The notes under the pieces are model-generated. The model was not told where the DNA came from. It did no database searches and saw nothing but the letters and a program-made list of their open reading frames with translations. 64,000 nt of DNA, from NCBI RefSeq assembly GCF_007991655.1, contig NZ_BJYT01000005.1, positions 248,001 to 312,000 on the forward strand. Direction: 5' to 3'. A program made the position numbers and the translations under genes. Source of the DNA: Segetibacter aerophilus (GTDB lineage Bacteria > Bacteroidota > Bacteroidia > Chitinophagales > Chitinophagaceae). Positions 45,372 through 54,427 of the stretch are shown here, in pieces (the first letter of the stretch is position 1; each line of letters starts with the position of its first letter).

Positions 45372-46052
45372 TTATTTGTTACCGGCACCTGTGTTAGATG
45401 ACAGATTCGTAATAGATAAATTTGCAAAACTTCCCCCTGAACTATTTCCTACCCAAAGTGCAACCCCGCCTTTTGATACACTTGTCAGCTTTTCTACCTC
45501 AAGGGATGGCGTTGTAGCGTTGTCTACAAATACAGCAACTCGTTTTCCGTTTATAGTAATTTTTGCGTGAAACCAACCATCGGGATTTGGAACAGGATTG
45601 ACCTTGTTCTCATATTTTCCCGGAAAAGTTTCCCGCAATTTCTCCCATGGATAATTTGGCATCGAAACATATTGAACTGCGCGGCGTCTTCGTGCTGTAT
45701 CGGGGTTTACGAAATTGAATGGCCTAAAGTAAATAGCGTCATAGGTCTTCTCATCCTGGCCATGAAATGCAAAGCCAACAAAGCTTTGCTGTACTACATT
45801 TTTACCTTTTACATCGAACTCAATAGTTCCGTTTGAAAAGTCAATTTCTTTTAAAATAACAAATCCTTCGTTTGCTGCTTCGCTGATGCGAATTGCCTTT
45901 TTGCCGTCTTCATTGATGGCTTCTGCAGATCGGTTGATGACTTTTAAGCCAGCCAGATTTTGCAGATCGGGCTTGACTACCTGTGCATTTAAATTGCTCG
46001 CAATACAAGTAGCGAGGATCAATAGACAAAAAGAAATGATGACAATTTTCAT
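45372..46052 (-). CDS. Secreted LamG/concanavalin-like domain protein
   Basis: The 226-residue protein has a signal peptide ending near residue 24 (SNLNAQ) and one beta-sandwich domain of the laminin G/3-keto-disaccharide hydrolase-like type: EGFVILKEIDFSNGTIEFDV, then FVGFAFHGQDEKTYDAIYFR, WFHAKITINGKRVAVFVDN and GGVALWVGNSSGGSFANL. Such domains often bind or cleave carbohydrate, but no catalytic residues can be assigned. It heads a two-gene unit with permease 12. No sugar metabolism genes are near. The C-terminus (SSNTGAGNK) is short and disordered. Confidence 0.78.
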   Translation of the reverse strand: MKIVIISFCLLILATCIASNLNAQVVKPDLQNLAGLKVINRSAEAINEDGKKAIRISEAANEGFVILKEIDFSNGTIEFDVKGKNVVQQSFVGFAFHGQDEKTYDAIYFRPFNFVNPDTARRRRAVQYVSMPNYPWEKLRETFPGKYENKVNPVPNPDGWFHAKITINGKRVAVFVDNATTPSLEVEKLTSVSKGGVALWVGNSSGGSFANLSITNLSSNTGAGNK

Positions 46053-46160
46053 GACGCTTTATTTTGATAGTTCGAACCTTTTGAAGCCCTTTTACTCAAA
46101 ACTCCAAATCAAGGAGAACAGTTGCTATCTAGCTTGCAATTGCTGATACTAATTACTTAA

Positions 46161-46180
46161 GTACAAGAGTGCGACGCAAC
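46161..46180 (+). repeat. REP-like element, type B
   Basis: Exact type B copy between the LamG-like gene and permease 13, 103 bp 3' of the permease 13 coding end. Confidence 0.8.
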
Positions 46181-46263
46181 AGAAGCTCCACTCCTATTCA
46201 TAAGCTGGTTACAAAAAATCTCTCATTTCCTCCCAATCCTTAAAAATCCCTTAAATCCAGGTT

Positions 46264-48648
46264 CTACTCCGTTCTTAAACTTTTCACCGGGTTTGCAATT
46301 GCTGCTTTAATAGCTTGAAAGCTGACTGTAATAATAGCAACGATGCCCGCGATCGCTCCTGCCAGTACAAACATCCACCATTGAAGGGTGATGCGGTATG
46401 CAAAGTCTTGCAGCCATTTGTTCATAGCAAGCCATGAAAGGGGAATTGCTACAAACATAGCCATCAATACTACTTTCAATAAGCTGCCAGTTAGCAAAGA
46501 AACCAAGCTGGTAACACTTGCGCCTAGCGTTTTGCGTATGCCAATTTCTTTTACCCGTTGGCCAACAGTAAACGTAATCAAACCAAACAAACCTAAAGAG
46601 GCAATGCTGATAGTAAGAATGGTAAATGCAAGCAATACTTCGCCTTGCCTTTGCTCTGCCTGGTACTGTGTCGAAAAATTTTTATCCAGAAAGCTATAGT
46701 TAAAGGTGGCAGCAGCATCGAACTTTTTATAGGTGTTTTCGATAAAAGCCAAAGATTGCGAAAGGTTGCGTTCATCCACCCGCACGTACATGTTATCCCT
46801 GTCCGTGGCTTTTTTGGGTAGCTGCATGACAATAGGATCTATGATGTGTTGCAACGAGTAGATATGGTAGTCTTTTACCACACCGATAATATTGGCAAAG
46901 AATACTTTTCCGGTTGAATCCTTTCCACGTGATATACGCTTGCCGATTCCTGTCGTCCAACCTTGCCTCTTTAAAAACGCTTCGTTTACTACCACGTCGT
47001 TGCTGTCAGAGGAAAAGTCGTTAGAGAAGTTGCGCCCTTCCAAGACTTTGATTTGCATTGCCGGAATAAAATCAGCATCCACGGTAAGCCCATAAGCAAG
47101 GTTAGAATGTTCATCTAAAACGCCGTTTTTTTCGACGCTGTAATCCATCATACCAATATCGTTATTGCCAATCGGATTACCTGCAGATGCGACTGCTTTT
47201 ATCATCGGGTTTTGTAACAATGCAGTTCGAATGGCCGGCACTTTTTCTCTCACACTCCTTGTATCAATATGGAAGGTGAGCATTTGGTTTTTATTAAATC
47301 CCAGGTCTTTGTTACGCACATATTTCAGCTGCAGGTAAATAATAAACGAGGCAGCTATCATAACAACGGTTACTGCAAACTGAAACATCACCAGCGACTT
47401 TCTAAAAAGGGATTGTCCCTTTACATCGCCCAGTTGATTTTTTAAAGCCGGTATGGGTTGAAAGCGGGATAAGAAAAAAGCAGGGTATAAGCCACCAATT
47501 AGTCCTGCCACCAGAGAAAATGTGAGTAACGATAAAATGCTCGTAGCGATGCCAAACTGCCAGATGGATAGTTGCTTCCCGGTTAAATAATTAAAGACAG
47601 GCATGGCAAGACTAACTAAAAAAACACTGATAATTGCAGCGGAAAGAATAGTGATTATTGACTCTGTAAGAAAGAGGCTAACAAGGCTGGTTCTGCTTGA
47701 GCCGCTTATTTTTCTTACTGCAACTTCCCTTAGTCGAACAGCTGCCCGGGCAGTTGTAATGTTGATGTAATTAATTAACGCAATGATGAGGATCAGCAGG
47801 CCTACCACAGACAAAACGTAGACGTATTTTATGTCGTGGTTTTCTCCCAATTCGTAAGCGAGATGAGAATGCAGATGAATTGAAGTAACAGGCTGCAACT
47901 CCAAATTATAATTAATGTCGTTGGCATTTTGAGTAAGATACTTTGTAACAAACGCAGGCATTTTTAAGCGCAAAGAATTGATGTCTGCATTTTGTTTGAG
48001 CAGTAGGTATGTGTAGATGCTAATGTTGCTCCAGTCACTTTGGTAATTTTCAGGAAAGGGACGTAATGCATTGAACGAAAAATGCGATTGCGAAGGAACG
48101 TCTTCAATAACTCCCGTTACGACATTTGGAGCTTTGTCTACATAAATTACTTTGTTAAGCGCATCCTGTGGATTTGGAAAGAACTTAGCTGCGAATGTTT
48201 TGGTAAGAACAATAGTATTTGGCTGCCGCAACGCATTTGCGGTACCTGCAAGAAAACGATAGGTAAAGACAGAAAAGAACGAAGGATCGGTTAAAAAAAC
48301 TGCATCTTCCTTTATCGTTTTGTCACCATAATTCATGACTCCGCCACCTTCCCTATCAATACGTACCGCCTCTTCTACTTCGGGAAAATCCTTTTTAAAA
48401 GTTGCAGCCGCAAGCCCGGAAGTACCTGTAACATCAAACTTTTCTTCACCCCAATGACCATGAGAAACGACCCTAAAAATGCGCTCAGCTTTTAGATGAT
48501 ACTTGTCATAGCTCCACTCATCCATTACAAAAAGTGCGATCACCCAAACTGCAGCCAGGCTCAATGCTAATCCGCCGAGGTTAATGATGGCAAAAGTTTT
48601 TTGCCTAACCATGTTGCGGAATGCAATCTTTAAATAGTTTCTAAACAT
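46264..48648 (-). CDS. FtsX/MacB-type ABC permease, array member 13
   Basis: A 794-residue member. The first coupling motif, VRLREVAVRKISGSSRTSL, is one of the two with Ala for Gly (with member 3). The second is RVKEIGIRKTLGA at 698, then SVTSLVSLLTGSLLKVV, where TGS replaces SKD. It ends NPVKSLRTE. The first periplasmic domain has the usual IVLTKTFAAKFFPNP block. A direct 14-bp repeat lies just upstream of the ATG (48659-48686). Confidence 0.92.
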   Translation of the reverse strand: MFRNYLKIAFRNMVRQKTFAIINLGGLALSLAAVWVIALFVMDEWSYDKYHLKAERIFRVVSHGHWGEEKFDVTGTSGLAAATFKKDFPEVEEAVRIDREGGGVMNYGDKTIKEDAVFLTDPSFFSVFTYRFLAGTANALRQPNTIVLTKTFAAKFFPNPQDALNKVIYVDKAPNVVTGVIEDVPSQSHFSFNALRPFPENYQSDWSNISIYTYLLLKQNADINSLRLKMPAFVTKYLTQNANDINYNLELQPVTSIHLHSHLAYELGENHDIKYVYVLSVVGLLILIIALINYINITTARAAVRLREVAVRKISGSSRTSLVSLFLTESIITILSAAIISVFLVSLAMPVFNYLTGKQLSIWQFGIATSILSLLTFSLVAGLIGGLYPAFFLSRFQPIPALKNQLGDVKGQSLFRKSLVMFQFAVTVVMIAASFIIYLQLKYVRNKDLGFNKNQMLTFHIDTRSVREKVPAIRTALLQNPMIKAVASAGNPIGNNDIGMMDYSVEKNGVLDEHSNLAYGLTVDADFIPAMQIKVLEGRNFSNDFSSDSNDVVVNEAFLKRQGWTTGIGKRISRGKDSTGKVFFANIIGVVKDYHIYSLQHIIDPIVMQLPKKATDRDNMYVRVDERNLSQSLAFIENTYKKFDAAATFNYSFLDKNFSTQYQAEQRQGEVLLAFTILTISIASLGLFGLITFTVGQRVKEIGIRKTLGASVTSLVSLLTGSLLKVVLMAMFVAIPLSWLAMNKWLQDFAYRITLQWWMFVLAGAIAGIVAIITVSFQAIKAAIANPVKSLRTE

Positions 48649-48956
48649 GAATAGCCAGTTTTGAGTTTTGTGTTTTGAGTTTTGTGTTTAACGTCTTTTG
48701 TTACGGGCGTCTGTTTTTTATGGCAGCATCGTTGCGTCGCAGTTCGTTCATCATTCAGATCATTTAGCACCTTTAGTTTCTGCTGCCAAGTGCTGCATTA
48801 CGATAGGAGTACAAGAGTGGGCCGCAAGAGAAACTCCAACCTGAAAAGGGGCTTCAAGTTCATTAGTACGAAAGCTTAATTCCTATTCTTAAGCTTTGAA
48901 CAAAAAATCTCCTATTTCCTCACAATCCAAAAATCCCCCAAAATCCAGGTTCAGAC
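48649..48956. other. Intergenic region between permeases 13 and 14
   Basis: These 308 bp have no gene. They hold two 14-bp units TTTTGAGTTTTGTG (48659-48686), a partial inverted type B REP-like copy (48731-48741), a degraded forward copy (48809-48828) and an AATCCAGGTTC module (48914-48956) at the permease 14 stop codon. Confidence 0.75.
48809..48828 (+). repeat. REP-like element, degraded type B
   Basis: The sequence GTACAAGAGTGGGCCGCAAG keeps the GTACAAGAGTG core but the small palindrome is changed. Confidence 0.55.
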
Positions 48957-51407
48957 TTACTCCGTTCTTAAACTCTTCACCGGGTTTGCAATGGCAGCTT
49001 TGATAGTTTGAAAGCCAAGTGTAACAAATGCAGTTGTTATCATCACCGCTCCTGCCGTAATGAAAATCCACCAACTGATCTCTGTGCGATAGGCGAAGTT
49101 TTCTAACCACTTATGCATGGCAATCCACGACAGCGGTACTGCCACTACAAAGGCAAGCATGATCAACCCTAAAAAATCTTTTGAAATCAGTGTCACGATT
49201 TGAGAGACGGACGCACCTAATACTTTTCTTACGCCGATCTCTTTCGTTCGTTGCGTAGTTGTGTAAATAACCAAACCGAGTAAGCCAAGACAACTAATAA
49301 AGATTGCGAGACCTGTAGCCCATGTCAACAAGCTCGAAATGTTCTGCTCGCTTTCATAATATTTAGCAATGTCCTCATTGAAAAACTTGTAATCGAAATC
49401 ATCATTAGGATAAACTTCTTTGAATGCTTTTTCGATTTTTGCTATACCCGTTTTCCAGGTTGTGCCTGCACTGTTTTGCGGCTGAAGCGCAATGTTTACT
49501 GTACGCTCTGTATTATCCCAGCTACCGATCATTAGCGGCTTTATTGGTTCGTGCAAAGACTTCTGGTTAAAGTCTGCCACGACACCAGCAATAGGTATTT
49601 GCTTGTCACTCCATTCGATGTATCTGCCTACAGCTTTTTGTGGTTGTTGAAAGCCAAGAATTCGAGCATAAGTTTCATTGATCAAAAATTCTCTTACAGT
49701 ATCAGAATGAACGAGATTACGGCCAGCGACCAATTTAAGCTGGTAAAGTTTAATGTAATTGGTGTCTCCATATTTCTGCTGAACATCCGTTTCCACCTCT
49801 TTTTTTCCATCCTTATATTTTGCAGTTCCGCTCCAGGTACTATTTGACGACGGTGGATTCGTGCTAAGGCTTACCATCGCTATTTCAGGAATAGCTCGCA
49901 GCTTTTGGAGTAATATTCGCTTGTTTGCTTTTACTGTATCATTATAATTTGTTTGCAGGTAGACGATAGCCTCTTTCTTAAAGCCCATGTCTTTGTTGAG
50001 CGAATAATAAATCTGCTTGCTTACCAGCATGGTAGCCATGATGAAAACCTGTGCAATAACAAATTGAGAAACCGTCAATGACTTTCGTAACCATGCATTC
50101 CTCGTTTTACCTGTATTGGCATTGACCTGGTTTTTTAAAACGGTAACAGGTTTAAACTTGGAAAGTACAAGGGAAGGATAAAAGCCGGCCAGCAGGGTAA
50201 CTGTTACGATAAGGATAACCAAAAACAATATGATAAGCGGCTGCGATTGTAAATCGATGTGCAGTCCCTCAGGAATGAAGCCAGAGAATACTTTCAAGAT
50301 CAATGGAGTGAATGCAACAGACAGTATTGTGGCCAATAATGTAAGCAGGAATGTTTCGCTGAGGAATTGAAAAACAAGTTGCCGTTTCGACCCACCCATT
50401 GTTTTTCGGATGCCGATTTCTTTTGATCGTTGCGATGCCTGGGCTGTTGTTAGATTAATGAAGTTGATGCAGCCAAGTAACAACAAAAACACGGCGACGG
50501 CGAGTAAACCGTACAATGTCGCTTTACTTGCAACGGGTAAATCATAAGTGCCATAATCGCCATTGAAATGAATGTCTTGTAATGGTTGTAGAGTATGCCA
50601 TGTCTTACTATTATCACCCGCGTCGACTTTCTTGTTCTTCTTCACCAATCCGGCAATCTTATCTTCAACCTGCTTGACTGAAGCGCCTTTTGACAATTTC
50701 AAAAACAATTGCTGCGAGCCGGTGGTTGATCCCCACGAGTCCCAGTTTTGAGGTTTTAAAGAGGTTTTTTCTAAAGTGGCATAAGAAACAAATGTTTTAA
50801 AAGTGAAATCAGTATTTGCAGCGATGTCTTGTACAATTCCGGTGACGGTTAAACCTACTGAATCATCAATATATACCTGTTTGCCGATGGCTTGGGTAGG
50901 AGTGAGGTTTGGAAAAAAACGTTTGGCATTTGAGGCAGTAAGTACCGCACTGTACGGATTGTTCAAAGAGCTTCTCCATGAACCGGCCAGCCAGTTATAG
51001 TTGAGCAGGTTAAAATAATTGCTGTCAGCAAAAACAATGTTTTTTTCGTGTTTCAGTACCAACGGCTCCTTTGCTACACCAGGTATTGAAACCTTTGCAT
51101 CCCCGTTCCAGGTGCGGAAAGGAATAACTGCATCAAGCCCTGTTAGCTCAATCCGGGCAGAATTAGCCAAAGGATCCATAACACCTGAGTTATGATAGAT
51201 TTCGCCTGAAAAACTAAAGTTGGAAACAACACGATAAATGCGGTCATTATCTTTTTGAAACTTATCAAAACTGAGATGATAGTTGACCAGCAGAAAAATA
51301 ACCAAAGAAGCACTGATGCCAATGGCAAGGCCAAAGACATTAATAGCTGTAAAAGCTTTATTCTTCCAAAGCGTTCTAAAGGCAATCGTGATATAGTTTT
51401 TTAGCAT
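48957..51407 (-). CDS. FtsX/MacB-type ABC permease, array member 14
   Basis: This 816-residue protein is the sister of member 8 although five permease genes lie between them. First coupling region QRSKEIGIRKTMGGSKRQL, second RTKEIGVRKVLGA at 720, followed by LISKDFLGLI. The shared blocks DDIHFNG/QDIHFNG, LYGLLA and NARTGKTRNAWLRKSLTVSQ-like sequences support the pairing. It ends NPVKSLRTE. A type A REP-like element lies 42 bp upstream as part of an inverted doublet. Confidence 0.92.
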   Translation of the reverse strand: MLKNYITIAFRTLWKNKAFTAINVFGLAIGISASLVIFLLVNYHLSFDKFQKDNDRIYRVVSNFSFSGEIYHNSGVMDPLANSARIELTGLDAVIPFRTWNGDAKVSIPGVAKEPLVLKHEKNIVFADSNYFNLLNYNWLAGSWRSSLNNPYSAVLTASNAKRFFPNLTPTQAIGKQVYIDDSVGLTVTGIVQDIAANTDFTFKTFVSYATLEKTSLKPQNWDSWGSTTGSQQLFLKLSKGASVKQVEDKIAGLVKKNKKVDAGDNSKTWHTLQPLQDIHFNGDYGTYDLPVASKATLYGLLAVAVFLLLLGCINFINLTTAQASQRSKEIGIRKTMGGSKRQLVFQFLSETFLLTLLATILSVAFTPLILKVFSGFIPEGLHIDLQSQPLIILFLVILIVTVTLLAGFYPSLVLSKFKPVTVLKNQVNANTGKTRNAWLRKSLTVSQFVIAQVFIMATMLVSKQIYYSLNKDMGFKKEAIVYLQTNYNDTVKANKRILLQKLRAIPEIAMVSLSTNPPSSNSTWSGTAKYKDGKKEVETDVQQKYGDTNYIKLYQLKLVAGRNLVHSDTVREFLINETYARILGFQQPQKAVGRYIEWSDKQIPIAGVVADFNQKSLHEPIKPLMIGSWDNTERTVNIALQPQNSAGTTWKTGIAKIEKAFKEVYPNDDFDYKFFNEDIAKYYESEQNISSLLTWATGLAIFISCLGLLGLVIYTTTQRTKEIGVRKVLGASVSQIVTLISKDFLGLIMLAFVVAVPLSWIAMHKWLENFAYRTEISWWIFITAGAVMITTAFVTLGFQTIKAAIANPVKSLRTE

Positions 51408-51449
51408 AGTTTTTTTTGTTGGCCGACATTAGTATTCCACTCTTCTTCT

Positions 51450-51518
51450 GTTGTGTCACTCACTTGTACATTTTTAGCTAGCTCAGCAAATTGCTTCAGT
51501 ACAAGAGTGCGACGCAAC
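51450..51518. repeat. REP-like inverted doublet
   Basis: An exact type A element (51450-51469, minus) and an exact type B element (51499-51518, plus) face away from a 29-bp centre, the tightest pair in the window. The arrangement resembles a REP doublet. Confidence 0.75.
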
Positions 51519-51531
51519 GATGTTGCCCCAA

Positions 51532-51587
51532 CCCCCTAAAGGGGGGGGCTAATAAAAATCTCTCTTCTCCCTTTAGGGTCGGGGCTT
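51532..51587. repeat. GC-rich hairpins 3' of permease 15
   Basis: A CCCCCTAAAGGGGG palindrome (51532-51545) and a second hairpin CTCCCTTTAGGG (51568-51579) lie between the REP doublet and the permease 15 stop codon. They could act as terminators; no U-run is present. Confidence 0.6.
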
Positions 51588-53981
51588 CTACTCGGTTCTT
51601 AAACTCTTAACAGGGTTTGCAACAGCCGCTTTAATCGCCTGGAAACTTACTGTTGCCAAAGCAATTACTATGGCCAACGCGCCCGCTGCAACAAAAATCC
51701 AAAGGCTGATATCGATGCGATAAGTATAGTTTTGCAGCCACTTATTCATAGCGAGCCATGATATCGGGAATGCAACGAGACATGATAACGCGACGAGTTT
51801 TAAAAAGTCCTTCGACAACAAACCAGCAAGTCCTGATACGGATGCACCCAATACTTTTCGAACACCAATTTCTTTTGTGCGACGCTCTGCAGTGTAAGCT
51901 GCAAGGCCAAACAAACCAAGGCATGAAATGATGATGGCCAGTGCAGCAAATACCCGTGATAATTTGCTAATCAGCATTTCACTCAAAAACATATTATTAA
52001 ACTGGTCATCTACAAACCGGTAATTGAAAGGGTAGGCCGGGTTGTATTTTTTAAGCACCGCTTCTATATTTGCCAGCACCTTTTCTGTACCTGCCTGCGC
52101 TTTCGTACGCACATACATTACGCTGGCATATTTAGGTGGCAGCCACATAAAGGCTACAGGATCGGGTGTTCCATACATGTTGCCATATACATAATCATTT
52201 ACAACCCCAACCACCGTAAGCTTGGTTGTAGGGTCACCTTCGTTGAACAATATTTTACCTATTGCACTTTCTTTTCCCATCAGTTTAGCCAACGACTTTG
52301 TAATCACCACATTGATATCTTTTGATGAGCCATCCGTTTGCACAGAATCGCTTTCCTGCAGGATACGGCCTTCTAAAACCTGTAGCCCGGTCGTGCCAAA
52401 AAATTCCGGAGTAACATTTCTTCCGGACACGAGTACTTTGCTTCCGGCAGTTTTGCCTGCCCAACTTAGAGCATCAGTATTATTGCCGGCATACAATGTT
52501 GTATGGTCAGACAAAGCTGCATTTTCTACGACCCCGGCAGAAAGCAGGTCTTGTTTGATTGCAGCAAAATGATAGGCTGCCTCTCCCTGTATGCTTACCT
52601 CCAACAAGTTTTCTTTATTGAACCCGAGGTTCCGCCCTTTCACGTGTTGTATCTGCTTGTATATGATGATCGTTCCCGTGATGAGTGCGATAGAGATGGT
52701 AAACTGTACTACCACTAAACCTCTGCGGATAAAAGCAGCACTTCCCGTTTTCATTTTTATGCCTTTTAAGACAAAAACAGGATTAAACGATGAAAGGTAT
52801 AAAGACGGGTAACTGCCTGCAACCAGCCCGGTTATGATCGGTATAATTAGCAGGGATAGGATGTGAAGCGGCTTCGATAAGTCAAGTGAAAGTTGCTTTT
52901 GTACGATGGTGTTAAACACCGGCAGTGCGAGTGAAATAAATATCGCTGCTAATACCGACGCCACTCCTGAAATAAATAATGCTTCGCCAATAAACTGTAT
53001 AATCAAGGCTTTTTTCCCTGCGCCCAGCACTTTTCTTACACCAACTTCCCTTGCACGTTTTTCACTTCTTGCGGTAGCAAGATTCATGAAGTTGATACAC
53101 GCAATAAATAAAATAATCCACGCGATGATAGAAAAGAGTCTTACATATTCTATTCTTCCCCCGCCTGTTTGCTGCCCGTTTTCGAACTGGTCGTACAAAT
53201 GCCAGTCGTTCATACTGAACAGAAACGGGTGACTGATAGATGCAGGAACTCTTTTCTGGATGTAGTTGTATAGCTGCTTGTTGATTGTTTCGGGACTTGC
53301 ACCTGTTTTCAATTCTACATAAGTGCTTATGCTTGAATTACCCCATTCATGTGCCCATGGGCTTTGTTGAAACCAAATGTCATAAGGCATCAACCATTCA
53401 AATTGCAAGGTTGAATTAGATGGAAGGTCTTGCACCACGCCGCTTACCACAAAGTCCTGTTTGTTATCTACTCTTACCGTTTTGCCGACTGCGTCTTTTG
53501 TGTCTCCGAAAAACTTCGCCGCTGCCTTTTCTGTAAGCACAATCGAATAGCGTTCCGCGAAAGCAGAGGCTGCGTTACCGTGTATGAAAGGCAATGTAAA
53601 CATGCTAAACACTGAACTTTCAGCGTAGCGTCCGTTGGCATATAATGATTTTTCACCCACTCTAAAAAGAACCGCAGTCTCTCCTTCAGTTGCCCTGCAG
53701 GTGTTTGCAATCCCCGGAATTTCTTCCTTCATTGCAGGCCCCATTACGCCGGGTGTTGAGCTGTGGGTAAGCACATAAGCATCATACTTTTGGTTTACCC
53801 GCACATTATACAGCCTGTCTTTTTTTGCATTGAACTTGTCGAAGCCCATCTCATCTTCGACCCACAAAAAGATGAGGCCTGCACATGCAATGCCTATGGC
53901 TAAACCAAAAATATTTAGGAAGCTGTTGCTTTTATTCTTCCAGAGATTGCGAAGTGTTGTTTTAAAAAAGTTCCTGAACAT
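51588..53981 (-). CDS. FtsX/MacB-type ABC permease, array member 15
   Basis: A 797-residue member. First coupling motif KRAREVGVRKVLGAGKKAL, second RTKEIGVRKVLGA at 701, followed by LLSKDFLKLV. The last loop reads NYTYRIDISLWIF, with Leu for the first Trp. The second periplasmic domain carries LMGKESAIGKILF and FMWLPPKYASVMYVRT. It ends NPVKSLRTE. Upstream are a type A REP-like element (46 bp) and a near-perfect operator-like palindrome about 180-220 bp before the ATG. Confidence 0.92.
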   Translation of the reverse strand: MFRNFFKTTLRNLWKNKSNSFLNIFGLAIGIACAGLIFLWVEDEMGFDKFNAKKDRLYNVRVNQKYDAYVLTHSSTPGVMGPAMKEEIPGIANTCRATEGETAVLFRVGEKSLYANGRYAESSVFSMFTLPFIHGNAASAFAERYSIVLTEKAAAKFFGDTKDAVGKTVRVDNKQDFVVSGVVQDLPSNSTLQFEWLMPYDIWFQQSPWAHEWGNSSISTYVELKTGASPETINKQLYNYIQKRVPASISHPFLFSMNDWHLYDQFENGQQTGGGRIEYVRLFSIIAWIILFIACINFMNLATARSEKRAREVGVRKVLGAGKKALIIQFIGEALFISGVASVLAAIFISLALPVFNTIVQKQLSLDLSKPLHILSLLIIPIITGLVAGSYPSLYLSSFNPVFVLKGIKMKTGSAAFIRRGLVVVQFTISIALITGTIIIYKQIQHVKGRNLGFNKENLLEVSIQGEAAYHFAAIKQDLLSAGVVENAALSDHTTLYAGNNTDALSWAGKTAGSKVLVSGRNVTPEFFGTTGLQVLEGRILQESDSVQTDGSSKDINVVITKSLAKLMGKESAIGKILFNEGDPTTKLTVVGVVNDYVYGNMYGTPDPVAFMWLPPKYASVMYVRTKAQAGTEKVLANIEAVLKKYNPAYPFNYRFVDDQFNNMFLSEMLISKLSRVFAALAIIISCLGLFGLAAYTAERRTKEIGVRKVLGASVSGLAGLLSKDFLKLVALSCLVAFPISWLAMNKWLQNYTYRIDISLWIFVAAGALAIVIALATVSFQAIKAAVANPVKSLRTE

Positions 53982-54026
53982 AGTATATCTTTTTTGTTAC
54001 CGGCAATTGTTCCTTATGCAGCTTCT

Positions 54027-54046
54027 GTTGTGTCACTCACTTGTAC
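54027..54046 (-). repeat. REP-like element, type A
   Basis: Exact type A copy, 46 bp upstream of permease 15. Confidence 0.8.
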
Positions 54047-54161
54047 TTTATTCTAAAATTCAACAGAATGGCTTAGATATTATTGGAGATAAAAGAAAGA
54101 AACAATGCCAGTGCCGAAAAGATAACTCATTCTTTTTGAGGTGTTTATACTTTGGCCATAA

Positions 54162-54204
54162 AACAATAACTGTACGAAAACGTACAGTTATTGTTCGATT
54201 TTCA
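54162..54204. promoter_or_regulatory. Operator-like perfect palindrome with second half-site block
   Basis: Arms AACAATAACTGTACG (54162-54176) and CGTACAGTTATTGTT (54181-54195) are perfect over 15 bp around AAAA, and CGATTTTCA follows. The TTGTTCGATTTT part repeats the half-site pattern. The site could be an operator for the divergent side of permease 15 or a hairpin. Confidence 0.55.
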
Positions 54205-54301
54205 ATTGAAAAATATGGGCAGGGATGAATGCAGATTTGTTGGTTACCAAAAGCGGAATGACAAATAATACCCCTTGTTTGGTTGCAGCTGCTTAGTGTT
54301 A

Positions 54302-54343
54302 ATATTCAACGTTTAATATTCAATGTTCAATATTCAATGTTCA
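54302..54343. repeat. Three 14-bp tandem units
   Basis: Units ATATTCAACGTTTA, ATATTCAATGTTCA and ATATTCAATGTTCA follow each other without gap. Confidence 0.85.
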
Positions 54344-54427
54344 ATAGTCAAACGCAAAACCCAAGACTCGAAACCCAATTCCTCATTTCAACAAAATCCA
54401 TAAAATCTTTCTAAATCCTGGTTCAGA

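Larger units (their letters stand above)
53982..54427. other. Intergenic region between permeases 15 and 16
   Basis: These 446 bp hold no gene. They contain a GTTACCGGCAATTG block (53996-54009), a type A REP-like element (54027-54046), the best operator-like palindrome (54162-54204), three 14-bp tandem units (54302-54343) and an AATCCTGGTTC module (54381-54427). Confidence 0.8.
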
